The translations under genes and the position numbers were made by a program. The notes beneath the pieces were generated by a model, which worked only from the letters and a program-made list of their open reading frames with translations, made no database searches and was not told the origin of the DNA. Below, piece by piece: positions 1 to 5,487 of a stretch of DNA of 7,263 nt (its first letter is position 1; every line of letters begins with the position of its first letter). The stretch lies in assembly GCA_947307005.1 (NCBI GenBank), contig CAMZHY010000178.1, positions 1 to 7,263 of the forward strand. Reading direction: 5' to 3'. The stretch is from an uncultured Planctomycetaceae bacterium. GTDB lineage: Bacteria > Planctomycetota > Planctomycetia > Pirellulales > Thermoguttaceae.

Positions 1-81
1 GAGCCACCAGAGCCGCCAGAGCCTCCTGAGCCTCCTGAGCCTCCTGAGCCTCCCGAGCCTCCCGAGCCTCCCGAGCCTCCC
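1..81. repeat. 9-bp tandem repeat encoding Ser-Gly-Gly
   Basis: Nine in-frame 9-base units (plus-strand consensus GAGCCTCCY) fill the left end and probably continue outside. From left to right the units read GAGCCACCA, GAGCCGCCA, three GAGCCTCCT and four GAGCCTCCC. Identical units lie next to each other, as expected if the array grows by slippage. On the minus strand each unit encodes S-G-G in the surface-protein gene. Confidence 0.95.
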
Positions 82-515
82 GAGCGCGTCATACCGTCTG
101 ACGAATCGTCGGAATCTGAATCGTCAGAATCTTGATCTCCCAAGAGGGTAATTTCAGAATCGGCGCCGTCGGAATTATCGACTTCCTGCGTAGAGGAAAC
201 GTCGTCCGCGCCCAAATTTAACGCCGCTATGAATTCCTCCGTCGTCTCCGCGACGTCTTGCGCTGCGCTTGCTTGATCGTCTGTCGTAGCGAGATAAACG
301 TCGTTCGTTTGAGAAAGAACGTCGGCTGGAATTTCGATAACCGAGGGAGTATTGTCGCAGGTTGCGACAAGCATGGACTCCTCCGCTACCGGCGCCGACG
401 TCTCTATCGGGGAGACAGACAAAAGCTCGCGACGTTCGAGAGATTCAAAAGAAAGATATCGTTTCTCCTTCTTTACCTGTGCGACGCCCTTCTTGCTACT
501 TCTTAAAAACAACAT
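1..515 (-). CDS. Secreted/surface protein with LEPR-XLL-type N-terminus and Ser-Gly-Gly repeat (C-terminus beyond window)
   Basis: This is the first 171 codons of a gene that runs off the left edge. Seen: a basic start (residues 1-19), then the motif LSFESLERRELLS at about 21-33. That motif is the hallmark of the planctomycete extracellular / LEPR-XLL N-terminal domain found on large exported proteins. Residues about 37-122 are acidic, Thr/Ala/Ser-rich and without recognisable fold. An Asp/Ser tract (about 127-141, DQDSDDSDSDDSSDG) follows, then nine SGG triplets (145-171) up to the edge. The start is fixed by AAGGAG 7 bases upstream of ATG. Only 36 bases separate it from the glycosyltransferase stop, so the two are probably co-transcribed. 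Inference: the acidic tract and SGG run form a flexible linker, the acidic part possibly binding calcium, ahead of a functional domain that cannot be seen. The export and lineage call is fairly secure; the actual function is unknown. Confidence 0.85.
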   Translation of the reverse strand, partial: MLFLRSSKKGVAQVKKEKRYLSFESLERRELLSVSPIETSAPVAEESMLVATCDNTPSVIEIPADVLSQTNDVYLATTDDQASAAQDVAETTEEFIAALNLGADDVSSTQEVDNSDGADSEITLLGDQDSDDSDSDDSSDGMTRSGGSGGSGGSGGSGGSGGSGGSGGSGG

Positions 516-522
516 GAGGTTT

Positions 523-528
523 CTCCTT
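523..528 (-). promoter_or_regulatory. Ribosome binding site of the LEPR-XLL protein
   Basis: AAGGAG on the minus strand lies 7 bases before the ATG at 513-515. It supports that start and lies in the 36-base gap after the glycosyltransferase stop codon. Confidence 0.8.
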
Positions 529-551
529 TGAGTAAAAGAGTTAAAGAAAAA

Positions 552-1082
552 CTAGCGGCGAGACAAGCCCTCTAAAACTTTGACATATCTCGTCGTTACC
601 TGTTCGTAATCCCATTCTTCGGCGCGTTTTAACGCCTGTTTTTGACGTTGAGCGTAGTAGCTCTCGTCGTCCCAAAGACGAATGATTTCTTCCAGCCAAG
701 GAGCGACTTCTTCCGCAGTGGGAACGTCTGTCGTCGAAGGCGTATACTTTTTCGGAATATGAATACGCCGTCCCGCGTCGCCGATCACTTCCGGTAACGC
801 GCCGCGATCAGATCCAACGACGGGAACGCCGGAAATCATCGACTCAGCCGCAACCCGTCCGAAAGTTTCTTCAAAAACGGACGGAACGAGCGTTATTTTC
901 GCATAACGGTAGAAATCGCGAGGTCGCGGCGACGACTCCATTCTGTAGACGTTTCGTCCGAGACGCAAATCGACGCCCGTCGCGCTAAGTTCTCGCGACG
1001 TCGCGCACCCTTCGACGACCAGAAACGGTATATCGGGACGGACTTTCGCCATTTCAAAGGCTCGGATTGACGAAGAGGACAT
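552..1082 (-). CDS. Glycosyltransferase family 4, C-terminal (donor-binding) half, frameshifted
   Basis: This is the second Rossmann-like domain of a GT-B-fold glycosyltransferase, out of frame with the N-terminal half encoded just upstream. Seen: RPDIPFLVVEG, then YAKITLVPSVFEETFGRVAAE with the E-x7-E signature that contacts the nucleotide-sugar donor in GT4 enzymes, then SGVPVVGSDRGALPEVIGDAG. The end is a normal helical C-terminus (YVKVLEGLSRR). Two internal ATGs could begin a separate polypeptide: 1080-1082, or 1050-1052, which lies one base after the TGA of the upstream fragment. Neither has a good Shine-Dalgarno sequence. Residues before about RAFEMAKVRPD are unlike the family. The two fragments together would give a usual-length enzyme of about 390 residues. 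Expected role: transfer of a sugar to a cell-envelope glycan, lipid or protein; the substrate cannot be told. Activity is doubtful because of the break. Confidence 0.85.
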   Translation of the reverse strand: MSSSSIRAFEMAKVRPDIPFLVVEGCATSRELSATGVDLRLGRNVYRMESSPRPRDFYRYAKITLVPSVFEETFGRVAAESMISGVPVVGSDRGALPEVIGDAGRRIHIPKKYTPSTTDVPTAEEVAPWLEEIIRLWDDESYYAQRQKQALKRAEEWDYEQVTTRYVKVLEGLSRR

Positions 1083-1725
1083 ACTTCTTTGCCGTCTCGA
1101 ATTCCTCCTTGATAGGAACAACGTCTTCTCTTCGCATCAACGGCGGCAAAGGCGTCGACTCAATCCCTACGCGTTCGCGATAAGCGTCGGCGCAAAACTT
1201 TGAAAGAACAAGCGTAAGATCGACTGAATCAAAAAACTCTTTTTCCTTATACGCGAAATTCTGCAATAAAAAGACAGATTTAGCGCCGGAACGACGAATG
1301 ATCTCAAGAGTCCTCGGCGCCATCCAATAGCCGCCGTAGGTCATTACGTAATCAGGCTGAAACTCCTCCAAAACGACCTTTAGGTATTCAAGAAAACGTT
1401 CGCCCGTCAATTTTGAGGGAATCGCTGAAGAATCCTGAGGACAATAGACCAACGAGCGAATCCCGCTGTCGTTAAAAGTTTCAATCGCATAAGGAGACGT
1501 TTTTAAACGGTCGACAACTTGGGTCGCCTTAATTCCATGCGAAGTCAAAACTTTTCCAACGTCGGATATGTTTGGATTGTCAACGAGCGATCCGCAAAAC
1601 GTCTTGACGTCCCAACCTCGACCGACAAGCGCTCTCAGCAACTCGCGCGCGGAGATCGAAGCGCCGTTCGAGGAATCAAGATAAAAATGCCAAGATGTAA
1701 ATAAAACCCTTGTGCTGATCGACAT
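1054..1725 (-). CDS. Glycosyltransferase family 4, N-terminal (acceptor-side) half, frameshifted
   Basis: This 223-residue reading frame is the first domain of a GT4-type glycosyltransferase. Seen: strand RVLFTSWHF at 6-14, then the glycine-containing loop SSNGASISARELLRAL (about 18-33), GRGWDVKTFCG, and later DYVMTYGGYWMAP and AKSVFLLQNF. It closes with KKYVLFVNPSL, which is the first strand of the C-terminal domain, and then hits TGA at 1054-1056. In the family that strand is followed by a segment usually containing (E)KG and a helix. Here that segment is absent and the frame shifts. The ATG at 1723-1725 is preferred over a TTG six codons upstream because it sits just before the first predicted strand; the upstream GAGAAG is only a weak ribosome site. 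A strong promoter lies about 65 bases further upstream. It may be a pseudogene, a sequencing error, or less likely a split enzyme with reinitiation. Confidence 0.85.
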   Translation of the reverse strand: MSISTRVLFTSWHFYLDSSNGASISARELLRALVGRGWDVKTFCGSLVDNPNISDVGKVLTSHGIKATQVVDRLKTSPYAIETFNDSGIRSLVYCPQDSSAIPSKLTGERFLEYLKVVLEEFQPDYVMTYGGYWMAPRTLEIIRRSGAKSVFLLQNFAYKEKEFFDSVDLTLVLSKFCADAYRERVGIESTPLPPLMRREDVVPIKEEFETAKKYVLFVNPSL

Positions 1726-1789
1726 AAAACTTCTCAAAAACAAAATGACTCAATGAAGCGACAATATATGTTCAAATAAGCAAAGTTGG

Positions 1790-1817
1790 ATTATAGCGAA
1801 AGCATTTTCAAATTCAA
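1790..1817 (-). promoter_or_regulatory. Sigma-70-type promoter for the glycosyltransferase operon
   Basis: Read on the minus strand: TTGAAT (1812-1817), a 16-base spacer, and a perfect TATAAT (1790-1795). Transcription would begin near 1783, giving a leader of about 58 bases before the ATG at 1725. The surrounding DNA is AT-rich. It probably also serves the LEPR-XLL gene downstream. Confidence 0.65.
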
Positions 1818-2096
1818 GACGCTGGAAACAATTTTTTTAAAATATTTAAACCAGCCTAGATGCAACTCGGAAACGCTATTATAATTTCGCACAAATATCC
1901 ACCATCTTGCGTAAATAAAAACCAGAAGTCCATAACAAGTCTATACGCAATGGATAAATCTACAATTCCAGCAAGATAGAAGCCGAAACGCAAACCAAGA
2001 ACGCCTATGCCTCGCTCTTCAACCAGTGAACTCTATTCATAAAACAGTCTAGACAATAAGAGTCTGGTCTATCTCGTCAAAAAAGCTAATCTCCGC

Positions 2097-2162
2097 TTCA
2101 TGAACTCGACTTTTTTCCAGCAGCTAACGCGTCGTCACGCCGGAAACGCCCTCAGCGGAACG
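2097..2162 (-). pseudogene. Decayed copy of the nitroreductase 3' end
   Basis: By hand alignment this 66-base stretch matches the last ~23 codons of the intact nitroreductase gene (4762-4829) at roughly four of five bases, in the same orientation. The match includes the uninterrupted block CGCCGGAAACGCC and the run GACTTTTTTC. Decoded, it reads RSAEGVSGVTTR, then a TAG stop, then after a 2-base deletion KKVEFMK. The intact gene reads RSVDGVSGATTR...KKVAFVK. The normal stop codon is also lost. Similarity ends at both borders: neither the preceding nitroreductase codons nor the downstream terminator is found. It is a relic of a duplicated or displaced gene end and is not expected to be translated. 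Confidence 0.75.
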
Positions 2163-2285
2163 TCCACGTCATTCCAAACTCACTGACTACTATACATAAC
2201 AGGCGGCGCCGTCCAGAAAAGCCGCTTCTTCTATCAAGCGGTCGAATGATTCGACGACGCTCGACATAGTATACGACTAAACGAG

Positions 2286-2310
2286 GCGAACGAGAGTCTT
2301 TCTCGTTCGC
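2286..2310 (-). terminator. Hairpin downstream of the 712-residue protein gene
   Basis: A perfect 10-bp inverted repeat (GCGAACGAGA / TCTCGTTCGC) with a 5-base loop lies 60 bases after the stop codon at 2371-2373. On the minus strand it is followed only by a short T-containing stretch (CTCGTTTAG), so it is a possible rather than a classic intrinsic terminator. Confidence 0.5.
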
Positions 2311-2370
2311 ATCAAATCATTTAGCTCGCGTCTTAACAATGTTCGGCGGCGTTTTGTCGACCGCCAAGGG

Positions 2371-4509
2371 CTAGTAGGGCAACCTTGCCAACTGGCGAGC
2401 GACCTCCATGCCGTCTCTAATCGTCGCGTCCGGTTCTTCTCCGTTGAGACGGGCTAGGTAATTCTTATAGTCCGCCTCCAAAAGGTCTAAAAACGCTAGA
2501 TAAGACGCGCGAGAAAGAAGGACGAGACGATGCGGCTTAAAAGCGCCTGTCGCGACGGCGGGATTGTCGTCCAATGTAAAGTGCAGTTTTGGATTAATCG
2601 TCTGCGCGCAACGATCGCGCAACACGTAAAGTCGACGCGCTTCCGCATAATATCGAACTTCGACGCCGCGAGAGTCAAACGGGGCGATAATATCGAGAAA
2701 AGCGGCGGAAGGGTCGTCTAATTGCGACCACGTCTCGAGTTCGGCAATAACGGAGTCAAAACAAACGTCTTTATACTCCGCAAGCTGTTTGTAGATAAAA
2801 GAAATGGAGTTCAATCTCGGATTTTCTCGCTTTGCCCGAGAAAAGCGCAGTCTGGCGTCAATCCATTTCAACTCCTCGTCGCCTTCGCCGTATAGAAGAT
2901 CGTAAACGCTCTTCGCGTCGTCAAACATTTCCTTGAATTCGTAGGCGCGCGCGTAAACATAGAGGAAAAAACGAAGCCGACTGGTCGTTCCAAGCAAAAC
3001 GGGATAAGGTCCGGACGTTCCCTCCGCCTCAGAGTCGGCTCCCACAAAGACCCAATACTTGCGCAGCGCTTTGCGACACGAAGCGATCGCTTTATCGTAA
3101 CGTCCGTGAAGCATGTCGTCGTAAACGGGAAATTCAAGGTCTCTGCCGGAATTCCACGTCAAATGATCGGGCGGCAATAGTTCATACATTAATTGCCTTT
3201 TCGGCGCTTGAAAACCTAACTCTTCCGCCAACCCTTTCCAATTAATCTCCTCTTCCGACTTGTCGAAAACGCCGAATTTTCCCGCAATCGAAGAATCCAA
3301 AGCTTTAAACGCATCCTTAAGAGCGCGTTCCGCTTCGTCAAGAGCGGCAAGTTCCGCTTCAAAACGCGCGCTCTCCTCTTTGATCGATTCGATCGACGAC
3401 TCTACGGCTTCAATCGATTCTGCGAATCCAGTTTTGTGTAAAAACGTTTCGTCGTCGATTTCGCTATCGCCAACGCCACGATTTGAATCAGAAGCGGAAT
3501 TAGGATAGACCAGATATGGGATTTTCTCGAGTTCGTGAAGAAAGGCAAGCGCTTCTCCATCCTCTTTATACCAAGGCGATTTCTCATCGCGTTTGGCATA
3601 TTCTTCTTCCATGAAGGCGACGAATTTTTCGAAGCATTCCTTCTGAGAGTCGGGAAAATACTTCATACGTTTCTCAGAGTCCGTTTCCCGAAGAGGAGAG
3701 ATGGTCGTCACGAAATGCAATTCAGGACAAACAACTCTAGCGCAATTGTCGCGCAACCCCCACAAGGCAAGCCATTCGCGGTCAAGTCCTCGTCGATCAA
3801 ACGACAGCAAATAAAAGCTCTCGTCCCACGTGTTAATGTGAAAACGACCCTCCCTTTGAGCCTCGCGCGCTCGGAAAATTTTCTCATTGACGGAATCGAC
3901 GGAACAATGGGAAACGTCGCGAATCAAGTGACAGACGCGTTGAAACGCCTGATCCATGTTGCCAGTCGCATAAAGGATACGGATATTCGCCCAGTCAAAC
4001 TCATCGCTCTGATCGCCGTAAATTACGGCGTAAGCGTCTAACGCGTCTCTCCAATCGCCGTTGAGTTCATGAGCTATCGCAAGAATATGCTCGTATCGTA
4101 AAAACTGGACGGAGTTTCTCGTCTTCCACCATGGAAATTGGCCGTCAATCCCCTTTCTTGCGATTTCGACGACTTTCTCATACTCGCCTCCCGATAAATA
4201 ACGCGTCAACGGCTCCTTTTCCACGTCGCGATACGCCGAAGAACGGAGGATTTCACGAACAGGTCTCAAGTTCCAAGCAAGACGACCTCGCGGCGTTCCT
4301 TCTTCGACTCGTTCACGCGCGGGAACGGGCGCCGATTTAAGAACGTCGGTATTGTGCCCCCAAAGATAATATTGTACTCCGATACTGTCGGGATGGTCAT
4401 ACTGACGGGTTCCAAATTCATTAGCGCCCAATATCTGCTTATCTACGTCGCAGTATAAAGCGACGCCAAACAAGAAAAGAAGAAAAACAATATATATTGG
4501 GCTACGCAT
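2371..4509 (-). CDS. Exported protein of unknown function with two diverged ~250-residue repeats
   Basis: I do not recognise a named family. The start at ATG 4507-4509 (712 residues) is preferred because GAGGGGAG lies 8 bases upstream and a typical export signal follows at once: Arg, then a hydrophobic run IYIVFLLFLFGVALYC (about 5-20). The Cys-20 context (ALYC) is a poor lipobox, so an ordinary signal peptide or N-terminal anchor is likelier than a lipoprotein. The mature part holds two related, mainly helical units at about 77-336 and 450-690. Matching landmarks: LAWN/LTWN; GEYEKVVEIARK/GRYDKAIASCRK; DALDAYAVIYG/DAKSVYDLLYG; FDWANIR/LKWIDAR; LWGLRDNCA/LYVLRDRCA; PELHF/PKLHF. The linker (about 361-411) is Glu/Ala/Lys-rich and coiled-coil-like. 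The helix pairs resemble tetratricopeptide-like folds, which would suit protein binding, but this is inference. It is probably transcribed alone, between two hairpins. Confidence 0.85.
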   Translation of the reverse strand: MRSPIYIVFLLFLFGVALYCDVDKQILGANEFGTRQYDHPDSIGVQYYLWGHNTDVLKSAPVPARERVEEGTPRGRLAWNLRPVREILRSSAYRDVEKEPLTRYLSGGEYEKVVEIARKGIDGQFPWWKTRNSVQFLRYEHILAIAHELNGDWRDALDAYAVIYGDQSDEFDWANIRILYATGNMDQAFQRVCHLIRDVSHCSVDSVNEKIFRAREAQREGRFHINTWDESFYLLSFDRRGLDREWLALWGLRDNCARVVCPELHFVTTISPLRETDSEKRMKYFPDSQKECFEKFVAFMEEEYAKRDEKSPWYKEDGEALAFLHELEKIPYLVYPNSASDSNRGVGDSEIDDETFLHKTGFAESIEAVESSIESIKEESARFEAELAALDEAERALKDAFKALDSSIAGKFGVFDKSEEEINWKGLAEELGFQAPKRQLMYELLPPDHLTWNSGRDLEFPVYDDMLHGRYDKAIASCRKALRKYWVFVGADSEAEGTSGPYPVLLGTTSRLRFFLYVYARAYEFKEMFDDAKSVYDLLYGEGDEELKWIDARLRFSRAKRENPRLNSISFIYKQLAEYKDVCFDSVIAELETWSQLDDPSAAFLDIIAPFDSRGVEVRYYAEARRLYVLRDRCAQTINPKLHFTLDDNPAVATGAFKPHRLVLLSRASYLAFLDLLEADYKNYLARLNGEEPDATIRDGMEVARQLARLPY

Positions 4510-4517
4510 TACCGAAA

Positions 4518-4525
4518 CTCCCCTC
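4518..4525 (-). promoter_or_regulatory. Ribosome binding site that sets the start of the 712-residue protein
   Basis: GAGGGGAG on the minus strand lies 8 bases before ATG 4507-4509. This favours that codon over the in-frame ATG at 4525-4527, which overlaps the site, and over the non-ATG codon at 4594-4596, which would put polar residues ahead of the signal peptide. Confidence 0.75.
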
Positions 4526-4652
4526 ATGTTATTGCGGTTCTCAATTGTATGGTTGTCAGTATTAATCAAAAAAAATGCAAGAAAGAAAAACTGCAACTAG
4601 GAAATAACCGATAGGTAAATCCATATTCATCCGTCAGTTAGAAGACACAAAT

Positions 4653-4690
4653 AAAAAATGCGACCGCCGAGGATTTCTTTCCGTAGGCGG
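4653..4690 (-). terminator. Intrinsic terminator after the nitroreductase gene
   Basis: On the minus strand CCGCC (4686-4690) pairs with GGCGG (4664-4668), with an inner GGA/TCC pairing around an A-rich loop. This is followed after five bases by TTTTTT (4653-4658) and more Ts. It lies about 70 bases past the nitroreductase stop and separates that gene from the 712-residue protein gene. Confidence 0.6.
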
Positions 4691-4731
4691 AGGACTCCCC
4701 AAGGAATAGATCAGCCAAAGGGAGTCTCGCC
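4686..4731 (-). other. Second hairpin overlapping the terminator stem
   Basis: On the minus strand GGCGAGACTCCC (4720-4731) can pair with GGGAGTCCTCCGCC (4686-4699): seven continuous pairs, then GCC/GGC pairs with bulges. The pairing uses the same CCGCC as the terminator, so the two folds exclude each other. GCCAA (4714-4718) and TTGGC (4735-4739) offer a third local pairing. It could be a 3' end structure or a read-through control. Confidence 0.35.
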
Positions 4732-4757
4732 TAATTGGCCCCAAAGGCTCGGTTAGT

Positions 4758-5381
4758 TCACTTTACGAACGCGACTTTTTTCTCCATCGGTTCGCGCGTC
4801 GTCGCGCCGGAAACGCCGTCGACGGAACGCTCTTTCTCAACGCCGATGATAAGCGCCGTGTAGACTTCGTACTTATCCGGAACGCCGAGCTTCTCTTTGA
4901 ATTCCTTTTCGTTCGCGGCGCGCGGCGCGGTCATGACCGTTTTGCAACCGTAGCCGAGCAGGTTCGCGGCGACGTTCATGCGGTCGCCCGCCGCGCCCGC
5001 GTCGTAACGTCCGATATCGGTCGGCTCGCAGCACACGAAAATAACGAGCGTCCCGCCGGAAACGGAAAGACGTCCGGGACCGACTTTGGCGGCTTTGTCG
5101 ATCTGCGCGAGGAGTTCGCGATTCGTTACGACCGAGAAGAACCAAGGTTGAACGTTATGTCCGCTCGGCGCGTTGCAGCCGATCTGGACGATCTTCAGAA
5201 TATCCTCTTCCGGAACGGGCTCGTCCGTATACGCCTGCCCCTGACGAACTTCCGTCAAGAGTTTGATCGCTTCGTCTCGCGACTTCGGCGCGACGACGGG
5301 CTCGACGCCCAAAACAGATTTCGCGGCGCCAACTCCAAGGACTCCGCCGACGACGCCGCAAAGCGCTTCTCGTCTATTCAT
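4758..5381 (-). CDS. Tat-exported nitroreductase-family flavoprotein with C-terminal flavinylation-like motif
   Basis: A 207-residue FMN-dependent oxidoreductase of the nitroreductase fold, probably acting outside the cytoplasm. Seen: a twin-arginine signal (MNRREALCG, then a hydrophobic Gly/Val stretch to about residue 26). The family's FMN-binding segment CNAPSGHNVQPW is at 69-80, followed by FFSVVTNRELL. The helix and loop DAGAAGDRMNVAANLLGYGCKTV (about 127-149) and the C-terminal strand YTALIIGVE (174-182) complete the fold. The tail RxPxEKKVxF resembles the usual family end, but a DGVSGAT stretch (188-194) sits just before it. This fits the Dxx[S/T]GAT target of ApbE flavin transferases. 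The start is set by AAGGAG 7 bases before ATG; the frame stays open further upstream, but that part is not family-like. It lies 106 bases after mnmG and may be read through from it. Substrate unknown. Confidence 0.88.
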   Translation of the reverse strand: MNRREALCGVVGGVLGVGAAKSVLGVEPVVAPKSRDEAIKLLTEVRQGQAYTDEPVPEEDILKIVQIGCNAPSGHNVQPWFFSVVTNRELLAQIDKAAKVGPGRLSVSGGTLVIFVCCEPTDIGRYDAGAAGDRMNVAANLLGYGCKTVMTAPRAANEKEFKEKLGVPDKYEVYTALIIGVEKERSVDGVSGATTREPMEKKVAFVK

Positions 5382-5388
5382 CGTTTCT

Positions 5389-5394
5389 CTCCTT
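5389..5394 (-). promoter_or_regulatory. Ribosome binding site that sets the nitroreductase start
   Basis: AAGGAG on the minus strand, 7 bases before ATG 5379-5381. It places the start exactly at the twin-arginine signal peptide and rules out the longer open frame reaching back into the end of mnmG. Confidence 0.8.
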
Positions 5395-5430
5395 AAAAAT
5401 ACGCGTTCTCTGAACGTTGGAAAAGCGGAC

Positions 5431-5453
5431 GCGTCGTCAAAAACAGACGACGC
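5431..5453 (-). terminator. Hairpin between mnmG and the nitroreductase gene
   Basis: A perfect 8-bp inverted repeat (GCGTCGTC / GACGACGC) with a 7-base loop, 34 bases past the mnmG stop. On the minus strand it is followed by GTCCGCTTTTCC, a weak T run, so it may terminate only partly or simply stabilise the mnmG message. A smaller CGTTC/GAACG hairpin at 5404-5416, followed by TATTTTT, lies just before the nitroreductase ribosome site. Confidence 0.35.
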
Positions 5454-5487
5454 CGACTGTTCGCTCCGACGAAAATCGGCGCAAACG

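Larger units (their letters stand above)
1726..2370. other. Intergenic region of 645 bases without an intact gene
   Basis: The left half (to about 2095) is AT-rich and holds the glycosyltransferase promoter; beyond that I see no coding signal. The right half is richer in GC. It contains the decayed nitroreductase tail (2097-2162), small inverted repeats (CCGCTT/AAGCGG at 2222-2241, GTCGAA/TTCGAC at 2241-2255) and a perfect 10-bp hairpin (2286-2310). A 25-codon minus-strand frame at 2190-2267 lacks a ribosome site and is not called a gene. GTCTAGAC at 2047-2054 is an 8-base palindrome with no assigned role. No tRNA-like fold was recognised. Confidence 0.7.

Noticed and set aside
1..81. CRISPR array
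   Set aside because: The units are 9 bases long, contiguous, without spacers, and lie in frame within a gene.
2190..2267. A 25-codon minus-strand frame (beginning MSSVVESFDRL) in the gap
   Set aside because: It has coding-like base use but no ribosome site, is very short and matches nothing I recognise; it may be debris from the same decayed region.
3535..4041. A 168-codon plus-strand frame opposite the 712-residue gene
   Set aside because: The minus-strand frame has a signal peptide, ribosome site and internal repeat logic; the plus-strand product has no family-like features.
4544..4571. Promoter for the 712-residue gene (TACAAT with TTTTGA 16 bases upstream)
   Set aside because: The -10 is reasonable, but the -35 is poor and lies in an A/T-run where chance matches are common; not strong enough to call.
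4510..4596. N-terminal extension of the 712-residue protein up to 4596
   Set aside because: It starts from a non-ATG codon, and the first 29 residues would precede a normal signal peptide that has its own ribosome site.
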